Below, piece by piece: positions 1 through 5,518 of a DNA stretch of 5,518 bases (its first letter is position 1; each line of letters starts with the position of its first letter). Below the pieces are notes generated by a model, which saw only the letters and a list, made by a program, of their open reading frames with translations, was not told where the DNA came from and did not search any database. Made by a program: the position numbers and the translations under genes. The DNA is from Candidatus Rokuibacteriota bacterium (GTDB lineage: Bacteria > Methylomirabilota > Methylomirabilia > Rokubacteriales > JACOUJ01): positions 1-5,518 of the forward strand of contig JACOUJ010000384.1 of the NCBI GenBank assembly GCA_016177865.1. Reading direction: 5' to 3'.

Positions 1-2256
1 ATCACGGGGCAGGGGAGCTACATCGACGATCTGAAGCTCCCGGGTCTCGCGCAGCTCGTCTTTCTCCGCAGCCCGCACGCCCATGCCCGCGTGAAGTCCC
101 TCCGCGTCGAGGCCGCGCGGAGGGCGCGCGGCGTCATCGGCGTCTTCACGGCGAAGGATCTGGGACCGCTGCGTCAGATCCCCTACCTGCGGCTGCTCCC
201 CGGGATGAAGCCGCCACTTCATCCATTTCTTGCCGACGGGGTCGTGCATGCCGTCGGAGTGCCCCTCGCCGCGGTCGTCGCCGAGACCCCAGCCCTCGCG
301 CGGGACGCCGCCGAGCTGATTGAAGTGGAATACGAACCTCTTCCGGCCGTGGCCGATCCCGAGGCGGCGCTCCGGCCGGGCGCCCCGCTGATTCACCCCG
401 AGCTGGGGACGAACCAGGCGTTTCTTCTCCCGATGAAGGCCGGGGACGTCGCGGCAGCGTTCTCCCAGGCGGACTACACGGTGAAGGTTCGGTTGGAGCA
501 CAACCGGCTGGCCGGTGCGCCGCTGGAGCCGCGGGGGGTCCTCGCTCAGTACGACGCCCACGCAGACGAGCTGACGATCTGGCTGACCAACCAGTCGCCG
601 TTTCTGGCCCGCGCGGCGCTGGCGGAGGCCCTCGACTTCCCGGAGCACCGGCTCCGCGTGATTGCCCCGGACATCGGCGGCGGCTTTGGCGTCAAGGGGC
701 CGGTCTATCCCGAGGACGTGATCGCGGCGACCCTGGCCCGCCGACTCGGGCGTCCGGTGAAGTGGGTGTCCACCCGGAGCGAAGACCTTCAGACCACGCT
801 TCACGGCCGGGGCTCGGTCGCGGAGGCCGAGGCGGCGGTGACCAAAGATGGCGTGGTAACAGGCCTCAAGGTCAAGATCATCTTTAACATGGGGGCCCAT
901 CTGCTTTCCCAGTCCGTGGTCCCCCCGATGTCACACTCGGGGCACGTCCTGGGTGGCTACCGCATCCAGAACGTGGAGCTCACGAGCATCGGCGCCTACA
1001 CGAATACGGGCCCGACCGGTCCCTATCGCGGATCCGGCCGACCCGAGGGGAACTACCTCATCGAGCGGGTGATGGACGAGGCCGCGCCCGTGGTCGGCCT
1101 GGATCCGATCCAGATCCGGCGGCGCAATTTCATTCCGCCCGACGCGTTCCCCTACCGCAGCGCGTTCGGCATCCCCTACGACTCCGGAGAGTATGCCCTG
1201 GCGCTCGATCGCGTGCTGGAGCTGGCCGACTACGCCGGCCTCCGTCGCGCGCAGGCCGACGCCCGCCCCCGCGGCGAGATCATCGGGATTGGGTTCGCGA
1301 CCTACGTGGAATCCACCGGCGTACTCGGCTGGGAGAGCGGCGTGGTCCGCGTCGAGCGGACCGGGAAAGTGACGGCGGTCACCGGTTCGAGTGCGCACGG
1401 CCAGGGGCATGAGACGACCTTCGCCCAGATCATTGCCGACCATCTGGGCGTGGCCTACGAGGACGTGAGCGTGCGCCACGGGGACACGCTCGGGGCGCCC
1501 CAGGCGATCGGGACCTTCGGAAGCCGCAGTGTCGCGCTCGGCGGGAGCGCCTTGGCCCAGGCTGCGGTCGAAATCCGGGAGAAGGGGCGCCGCCTGGCGG
1601 CGCGGCTCCTTGAGGCTCGCCCCGAGGACATTCAGCCCATCCAGGGCAGCTTTCAGGTCGTGGGCGTTCCGGAGCGCCAGGTCAGTTGGGCGCGCGTGGC
1701 GGAGTTCGCCCACGCGCCGATGGGGCTTCCGCCGGAAGAGACCCCCGGGCTCGAGGCGACGGTCTTCTTTCGCCAGGACCGCCAGCCGTGGAGCTTCGGC
1801 GCCTGCATCGCCGTCGTGCGGGTGGACCGCGATACGGGGCAACTTCTCCTGGAGCGCCTCTTCGCCGTGGACGACTGCGGCAATGCCATCAACCCCCTCC
1901 TGGTTGAGGGGCAGATCGTGGGCGGGCTTGCCCAGGGGATTGGCCAGGCGCTCTTGGAGCACGTCGTCTACGGCGTGGATGCCCAGCTCTTGACCGGAAC
2001 CTTCATGGACTATGCGATGCCGCGCGCGGATGACATGCCGAAGCTTGTCGTAGACCGCACCGTGACGCCGACGCCGCTCAACCCGTTAGGAGCCAAAGGG
2101 ATCGGAGAGGGGGGGACGTGTGTTGCGCCCCCGGCCATCGTCAGCGCCGTGGCGGACGCCCTGGCCCCCTACGGGATCCGCCATGTGGATATGCCCCTGA
2201 CCCCGGAGAAGATTTGGCGGGCGATTCACGCGATGCCGCGGAGGGGGGACCGATAG
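1..2256 (+). CDS. Molybdenum hydroxylase large (molybdopterin-binding) subunit, xanthine dehydrogenase/CoxL superfamily, 5'-partial
   Basis: This is the catalytic subunit of a molybdenum hydroxylase, which oxidises a substrate at the Mo centre and passes electrons to FeS and FAD subunits. The frame is open from base 1 and already reads the family's N-terminal pattern (ITGQGSYIDDL, then LRSPHAHARV), so the start lies upstream and perhaps 10-20 residues are missing; 751 residues are visible. In visible numbering, the Ald_Xan_dh hammerhead domain covers about 1-120. The cofactor-binding domains follow with LEPRG (175-179), GGGFG (226-230), PYRGSGRPE (341-349), GQGHET (467-472) and GTFGSRS (504-510). 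The C-terminal KGIGEGG (699-705) holds the expected catalytic Glu703. The loop around 342-347 is YRGSGR, not the Cys-containing AYxCSFR of true (form I) CO dehydrogenase, so CO is unlikely to be the substrate; the actual substrate cannot be read. The cofactor is probably molybdopterin cytosine dinucleotide. Medium and small subunits are not in the window and could only be upstream. A GTG at 91 could be mistaken for the start but would cut the conserved N-terminus. Confidence 0.93.
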   Translation: MTGQGSYIDDLKLPGLAQLVFLRSPHAHARVKSLRVEAARRARGVIGVFTAKDLGPLRQIPYLRLLPGMKPPLHPFLADGVVHAVGVPLAAVVAETPALARDAAELIEVEYEPLPAVADPEAALRPGAPLIHPELGTNQAFLLPMKAGDVAAAFSQADYTVKVRLEHNRLAGAPLEPRGVLAQYDAHADELTIWLTNQSPFLARAALAEALDFPEHRLRVIAPDIGGGFGVKGPVYPEDVIAATLARRLGRPVKWVSTRSEDLQTTLHGRGSVAEAEAAVTKDGVVTGLKVKIIFNMGAHLLSQSVVPPMSHSGHVLGGYRIQNVELTSIGAYTNTGPTGPYRGSGRPEGNYLIERVMDEAAPVVGLDPIQIRRRNFIPPDAFPYRSAFGIPYDSGEYALALDRVLELADYAGLRRAQADARPRGEIIGIGFATYVESTGVLGWESGVVRVERTGKVTAVTGSSAHGQGHETTFAQIIADHLGVAYEDVSVRHGDTLGAPQAIGTFGSRSVALGGSALAQAAVEIREKGRRLAARLLEARPEDIQPIQGSFQVVGVPERQVSWARVAEFAHAPMGLPPEETPGLEATVFFRQDRQPWSFGACIAVVRVDRDTGQLLLERLFAVDDCGNAINPLLVEGQIVGGLAQGIGQALLEHVVYGVDAQLLTGTFMDYAMPRADDMPKLVVDRTVTPTPLNPLGAKGIGEGGTCVAPPAIVSAVADALAPYGIRHVDMPLTPEKIWRAIHAMPRRGDR

Positions 2257-2329
2257 AACCGGTGCGCGATGTTATTCCGGGACTGTCCTTCGGGGCCGCC
2301 CCTGGTGTATAAATGACATAGTGTGATGT
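2257..2329 (+). promoter_or_regulatory. Short intergenic stretch with a possible -10 box for the SRP RNA
   Basis: These 73 bases lie between the oxidoreductase stop and the SRP RNA 5' end. TATAAA at 2308-2313 matches five of six bases of the sigma-70 -10 consensus and would start transcription near 2320, about ten bases before the mature RNA end, which would require 5' trimming. A weaker alternative is CATAGT at 2317-2322. Neither has a convincing -35 hexamer at the usual spacing. No good intrinsic terminator for the upstream gene is seen; the only candidate is a 4-bp GGGG/CCCC hairpin at 2292-2302 without a T-run. The promoter assignment rests mainly on position. Confidence 0.3.
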
Positions 2330-2599
<270 letters not shown>

Positions 2600-2606
2600 A
2601 ATAATG

Positions 2607-2630
2607 TTGAGGGTGATCATCCTCCCTCAA
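2607..2630 (+). other. Stem-loop between SRP RNA and dnaX
   Basis: TTGAGGG (2607-2613) and CCCTCAA (2624-2630) form a perfect 7-bp stem with a 10-nt loop. The stem is followed by GTGGTTTGC, which is not a proper U-tract, so this is at best a weak or partial terminator. It begins 8 bases after the SRP RNA and ends 23 bases before the dnaX start codon. It could separate the abundant small RNA from read-through dnaX mRNA, or be a processing site; the sequence does not decide between these. Confidence 0.4.
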
Positions 2631-2653
2631 GTGGTTTGCACGAGATAAAACCT

Positions 2654-4354
2654 ATGGCCTATCAGGTTCTTGCAAGAAAGTGGCGTCCCCAGACGTTCTT
2701 GGCCGTCATCGGTCAGGGCCACGTCACCCGCACGCTCCAGAATGGGTTGGCCCAGGGGCGGATTGCCCACGCCTACCTCTTTTCAGGTCCCCGCGGAGTG
2801 GGGAAGACCACGACAGCCCGTCTCCTGGCCAAGGCGTTGAATTGCGAGAACCGGACCGGGGTCGAGCCGTGCACGACCTGCCCCGCGTGTCTCGAAATCC
2901 AGGCGGGCAGGGCGGTGGATGTCATCGAGATTGACGGGGCCAGTAATCGCGGGATTGATGAGATCCGTGCGCTTCGAGAGAACGTCCGCTACGCTCCGGC
3001 CCGAGGGCGCTCGAAGGTGTATATCATTGATGAGGTCCACATGCTCACCGAGCAGGCCTTCAATGCTCTTCTCAAGACGTTGGAGGAACCGCCGCCCCAT
3101 GTGGTCTTTGTCCTGGCCACCACCGAGCCCAGGCGTGTCCCGGCGACGATCCATTCGCGATGCCTTCGTTTTGACTTCCGTCTTATCCCGCCCGAGACCA
3201 TCACCCAGGCTTTAAGGGAGATTGTCGCGGCCGAGGGGGGTACCGTGGCCTCCGAGGCGCTGGTCCGGATCGCCCGCGCCGCCGCCGGGAGCCTTCGAGA
3301 CGCGCTCTCCCTCCTGGACGCGGCCCTTGCCTACGCGACTGGTCCCCTCACGCCCGAGCTGGTGTTAGAGCTTTTGGGAGCCAGCGGGAGCGCGGAGCAC
3401 CGAGCTTTTCGAACCGCCCTCCTGAGCCGAGACCCGGCAACCGCCCTTTCTCTTATCGATCGGGTGATCCGAGATGGCGACGATGCGAGTCTTTTCTGCC
3501 GAGAGGCCGTGGAAGAGCTGCGCCTCGCGCTCCTCGTCAAGCTACTTCCGGAGCCCCCAATCGACGTTCCCGCCGCAGAGCGAGCGGAAATCCAGGCGGC
3601 TGTTCAGACGGTGAGCACCGAGGAGCTGCTGCTGGCTCTGAAGCTCCTCACTGAGGCTGAAGGGGAGATGCGACGCTCTCCCCATCCGCGGATCGATCTC
3701 GAGCTGGCGGCCGTTCGGATCGCTCGCCGCCCCGCCCCGGCGGCAATTGAGGAGATCCTCGGACGGTTGGAGGAGGCCGAGGCGCGCCTTCGTCAGCCCG
3801 GGGTGGTCTCCGGCCCACCCCGTCCGGCGCCGACTCAAGGTGTGCTGGGAGACCTCCAGACACCGCCCTCAGCTCCCCCAAGGCCGCCAGTGGCGGGGAG
3901 CGAGACTCTGATCCTGCCTGCCTCTCCTCCGCTGTCGGCGTCAGGCGCGCCGACGGCGCGAGGCTTGAAAGACGAGCGGAGGCTCCGCGACGGATGGCGA
4001 AGAGTGGTGGCCGAGGTGAGCAGGCTCCGACCCACCCTCGGAACAGTCCTTGCTCAGGGGGAGCCCGTGGAGATCTCCGGGGGGCGGCTTGTCATCGCCC
4101 TGCCGGGGAATGGGAATGCCTTCCACAAGGATCTTGTGGATGATCGGACAAACCGCCAGATGCTGCGTGAGGCCCTGAAGCATCACCTCCCCGAAGCCGA
4201 TGATGTGACATTCACCGCCCCAGGGGAGGGGAGTACCGTGCGAGAGCACCCGGTAGTGCAGGCAGCGCTCGAGGCGTTTGGGGGCCAGGTCGTCGCGGTG
4301 AGACAGCCAGCGGGGCGCGGGGAGGAGCCCGTGAACCCGGGGGAGGATTCATGA
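2654..4354 (+). CDS. dnaX: DNA polymerase III subunit tau (clamp-loader ATPase DnaX)
   Basis: DnaX is the AAA+ motor of the clamp loader, which opens the beta clamp and, through the tau C-terminus, couples polymerase to helicase. The start at 2654 gives MAYQVLARKWRPQTF, the standard DnaX N-terminus, and a 566-residue protein. The frame stays open back to an ATG at 2519, but that lies inside the SRP RNA. Visible motifs are the Walker A GPRGVGKTT (45-53), zinc-binding Cys64, Cys73, Cys76 and Cys79 (the same positions as in E. coli), Walker B DEVH (126-129), sensor-1 ATTEP (155-159) and the arginine-finger SRC (168-170). Domain III extends to about residue 350. A Pro-rich linker covers about 385-436, followed by the tau-specific region (about 440-550) with HPVVQAALEAFGG at 532-544. 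No A-rich slippery run of the E. coli or Thermus type is seen, so a short gamma form is not predicted. No clear Shine-Dalgarno precedes the ATG; GAGAT at 2642-2646 is the best candidate. The stop overlaps the ybaB start. Confidence 0.97.
   Translation: MAYQVLARKWRPQTFLAVIGQGHVTRTLQNGLAQGRIAHAYLFSGPRGVGKTTTARLLAKALNCENRTGVEPCTTCPACLEIQAGRAVDVIEIDGASNRGIDEIRALRENVRYAPARGRSKVYIIDEVHMLTEQAFNALLKTLEEPPPHVVFVLATTEPRRVPATIHSRCLRFDFRLIPPETITQALREIVAAEGGTVASEALVRIARAAAGSLRDALSLLDAALAYATGPLTPELVLELLGASGSAEHRAFRTALLSRDPATALSLIDRVIRDGDDASLFCREAVEELRLALLVKLLPEPPIDVPAAERAEIQAAVQTVSTEELLLALKLLTEAEGEMRRSPHPRIDLELAAVRIARRPAPAAIEEILGRLEEAEARLRQPGVVSGPPRPAPTQGVLGDLQTPPSAPPRPPVAGSETLILPASPPLSASGAPTARGLKDERRLRDGWRRVVAEVSRLRPTLGTVLAQGEPVEISGGRLVIALPGNGNAFHKDLVDDRTNRQMLREALKHHLPEADDVTFTAPGEGSTVREHPVVQAALEAFGGQVVAVRQPAGRGEEPVNPGEDS
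4340..4346 (+). promoter_or_regulatory. Strong Shine-Dalgarno for ybaB inside the end of dnaX
   Basis: GGGGAGG lies four bases before the ybaB ATG at 4351 and within the last codons of dnaX. It is the clearest ribosome binding site in the window and, with the ATGA overlap of dnaX stop and ybaB start, points to coupled translation of the two genes. Confidence 0.75.
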
Positions 4355-4662
4355 AGGGATTTGGCAACCTGATGAAGGAGGCGCAGAAGCTTCAGGCCCA
4401 GATCGAGGCGATGAAGGAGGAGATCGGGAAACGCACCGTGGAGGCCTCGGCTGGCGGTGGGATGGTGACCGTGGTTGCCAATGGAAACCAGGAGATCCTT
4501 TCCATCAAGATCGAGCCTGAGGCTATCACGCCCGATGATCGGGAGATGCTGGAGGATCTTGTTCTGGCCGCGACGAACGAGGCCCTTCGCAAGGCGAAAG
4601 AGATGCTGATGACCGAGATGGGAAAGCTGGCGGGTGGCCTGAAGCTCCCCGGCCTGATGTGA
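4351..4662 (+). CDS. ybaB: YbaB/EbfC-family nucleoid-associated DNA-binding protein
   Basis: This is a small dimeric DNA-binding protein of the YbaB/EbfC (Bacillus YaaK) family. It associates with the nucleoid and its gene is commonly placed between dnaX and recR; its exact role is unsettled. The 103-residue product has the usual length and layout. An N-terminal helix, MKEAQKLQAQIEAMKEEI (8-25), is followed by the conserved strands around GGGMVTVVANGNQEILSIKI (35-54). The C-terminal helix runs through EDLVLAATNEALRKAKEMLM. The ending GGLKLPGLM is also typical of the family. The ATG shares the sequence ATGA with the dnaX stop, and a strong Shine-Dalgarno precedes it. Nothing is unusual in the sequence. 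Confidence 0.96.
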   Translation: MKGFGNLMKEAQKLQAQIEAMKEEIGKRTVEASAGGGMVTVVANGNQEILSIKIEPEAITPDDREMLEDLVLAATNEALRKAKEMLMTEMGKLAGGLKLPGLM

Positions 4663-4690
4663 CCCCTTGCCGACGCCGCCGAGTTAATCT

Positions 4691-5268
4691 GTGGAGTATT
4701 ACCCCGAGGCGGTTGGCCGCCTCATCGAAGCCCTCCAGCAGCTTCCCGGGATCGGCCCCAGGACGGCCCAGCGCCTGACCTTCTATCTCCTCAGTCGTCC
4801 GGGGGCCGAAACCCAAGCCCTGGCCGACGCCCTCTCGGCCCTCAGGACCGAAGTCGTCCGCTGTGCGGTCTGCTTCAACGTGGCGGACGTGGATCCTTGC
4901 CGTCTCTGTCAAAATCCCTCGCGGGACAGTCGGCTTCTCTTGGTCGTCGAAGAACGACCGGGGAGTACCGAGGCCGCTACCACGTGCTCGAAGGCGCGCT
5001 CTCCCCCCTGGAAGGGATTGGTCCAGACGACCTTCGCGTGAAGGAGCTGCTCGCGCGGCTCCAGGGTGGAGGCGTGGAAGAGATCATCCTTGCCACCAAC
5101 CCGAACGTGGAGGGCGAGGCGACCGCCCTCTACCTCGCCCGACTCCTCAGGCCGCTCGGCGTCCGCATCACCCGCATCGCCCGGGGCCTTCCAGCGGGAG
5201 GCGATCTCGAGTATGCCGATCAGGTGACGCTGGCCAAGGCGTTGGAGGGGCGCAGGGAAATGGGATAG
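4691..5268 (+). pseudogene. recR: Recombination mediator RecR, disrupted by an internal deletion/frameshift in the Toprim domain
   Basis: RecR works with RecO and RecF to load RecA on gapped DNA. The GTG start at 4691 is forced, since an in-frame TAA lies at 4685-4687; only a weak GAG (4681-4683) serves as ribosome binding site. The first 88 codons show the helix-hairpin-helix LPGIGP (18-23), the zinc motif Cys58, Cys61, Cys70, Cys73, and the first Toprim strand ending in VVE (85-87). From 4957 the family sequence continues in another frame: TGEYRGRYHVLEGALSPLEG, then ATNPNVEGEAT, GLPAGGDLEYAD, and a stop at 5266-5268. E. coli RecR reads VVE-SPADIYAI-EQTGQF here. This window reads VVE-E-R-TGEY with the Arg codon one base short, so about eight residues plus one base (25 bp) are missing. 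Restoring them gives about 200 residues, the normal RecR length. As read, translation continues out of frame to a TGA at 5039-5041, giving 116 residues without a working Toprim domain. It is either a true lesion or an assembly fault; recoding seems unlikely because residues are missing. Confidence 0.92.
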
Positions 5269-5271
5269 AAT
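5243..5271 (+). promoter_or_regulatory. Putative sigma-70-like promoter for tRNA-Asn, overlapping the end of recR
   Basis: TTGGAG (5243-5248) and TAGAAT (5266-5271) are separated by exactly 17 bp. The -10 box matches five of six consensus bases and the -35 box three of six. The first three bases of the -10 box are the recR stop codon. Transcription would begin near 5278, giving a leader of only a few bases before the tRNA at 5281. Read-through from recR could also supply the tRNA. Confidence 0.5.
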
Positions 5272-5280
5272 ACGGGACAG

Positions 5281-5356
5281 TCCCCGGTAGCTCAATCGGT
5301 GGAGCAGGTGGCTGTTAACCACAAGGTTGCAGGTTCGAGTCCTGCCCGGGGAGCCA
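5281..5356 (+). tRNA. tRNA-Asn (anticodon GTT)
   Basis: A full cloverleaf is visible. The acceptor stem is TCCCCGG (5281-5287) with CCGGGGA (5346-5352), then discriminator G5353 and an encoded CCA (5354-5356). The D stem is GCTC (5290-5293) with GAGC (5302-5305). The anticodon stem is GGTGG (5307-5311) with CCACA (5319-5323), enclosing loop CTGTTAA with anticodon GTT at 5314-5316, which reads Asn codons AAC and AAU. The T stem is GCAGG (5329-5333) with CCTGC (5341-5345) and loop TTCGAGT. The variable loop has five bases. The outermost anticodon-stem pair (27-43) is G-A, not a Watson-Crick or G-U pair; the other four pairs are intact. The gene starts 12 bases after the recR stop. Confidence 0.97.
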
Positions 5357-5518
5357 CGTTTCAGCGACCTTTCCTCGGAGGGGGCCTCGACCAGTATTCA
5401 TCTCGGCTGGCCTTAGACCGGCCAGCCTATGGCCGAACCTCCCCCAGCTTCTCTTCGCGGAAGTTGCGAGCGGAGGGAGCGTACCTCTTCCGGCCGCCCC
5501 CAGCCTAGAAACCTCCAT
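5357..5518. other. No supported gene downstream of tRNA-Asn
   Basis: These 162 bases contain no further tRNA and no ORF that I can support on either strand. The open frames that cross this stretch on both strands run into the tRNA and translate parts of it, a common source of false proteins. The only structure seen is the hairpin at 5405-5427. The window ends before any next gene can be recognised. Confidence 0.6.
5405..5427 (+). terminator. GC-rich hairpin, possible terminator after tRNA-Asn
   Basis: GGCTGGCC (5405-5412) and GGCCAGCC (5420-5427) form a perfect 8-bp stem with a 7-nt loop, TTAGACC. It lies about 50 bases after the tRNA 3' end. The sequence after it, TATGGCCGAACC, has no T-run, so it is not a standard intrinsic terminator. 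It could still end or stabilise the tRNA precursor. Confidence 0.4.

Noticed and set aside
931..1962. Minus-strand 343-residue ORF opposite the oxidoreductase
   Set aside because: It mirrors a strongly conserved coding region in GC-rich DNA, where long antisense ORFs arise by codon bias; no family pattern is seen.
4949..4957. Programmed -1 frameshift joining the two halves of recR
   Set aside because: No canonical slippery heptamer is present at the join, and about eight conserved-position residues are missing as well, which a ribosomal shift would not explain.
5299..5508. Plus-strand 69-residue ORF beginning MEQVAVNHKVAGSSPARGA
   Set aside because: It is a direct translation of the tRNA-Asn gene and flanking sequence, a common false call.
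5315..5518. Minus-strand 67-residue ORF ending in LPGQDSNLQPCG
   Set aside because: That ending is the well-known false peptide produced by translating a tRNA gene on its opposite strand; the rest has no recognisable protein features.

Overview
This window is a GC-rich bacterial chromosome segment with all recognisable genes on the + strand. It is an ordinary housekeeping block joined to the 3' end of an accessory oxidoreductase gene. The order SRP RNA - dnaX - ybaB - recR matches the scr-dnaX-yaaK-recR order known from Bacillus. The lineage cannot be fixed from the sequence. GC-rich codon use, a molybdenum hydroxylase of the CO-dehydrogenase-large-subunit superfamily and the style of the DnaX C-terminus would suit an uncultured soil or sediment lineage such as Methylomirabilota/Rokubacteria, but that is inference. 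The long, Alu-domain-bearing SRP RNA is the most informative marker.

Bases 1-2256 hold a molybdopterin-binding large subunit whose reading frame is open from base 1, so its true start lies upstream. Bases 2257-2329 are a short intergenic stretch with a possible -10 box. Bases 2330-2599 encode a large bacterial SRP RNA of about 270 nt with Alu and S domains, closed by an 8-bp terminal helix. A small stem-loop (2607-2630) separates it from dnaX (2654-4354), whose ORF runs open upstream into the SRP RNA and invites a wrong start. dnaX overlaps ybaB (4351-4662) by ATGA. recR (4691-5268) follows after 28 nt. tRNA-Asn(GTT) with encoded CCA (5281-5356) comes next, with a promoter-like sequence inside the end of recR. 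Bases 5357-5518 hold no supported gene, only a GC-rich hairpin.

Functionally, dnaX (clamp-loader tau), ybaB (nucleoid-associated protein) and recR (RecFOR recombination mediator) form one likely operon for replication and recombinational repair. It is preceded by the RNA core of co-translational protein targeting.

The main anomaly is in recR. The first 88 codons and the last 103 codons are both clean RecR, but in different frames. About eight family-typical residues of the Toprim domain are missing at the junction (near 4949-4957), which fits a net loss of about 25 bp. No new defence, mobile or CRISPR-like system is visible.
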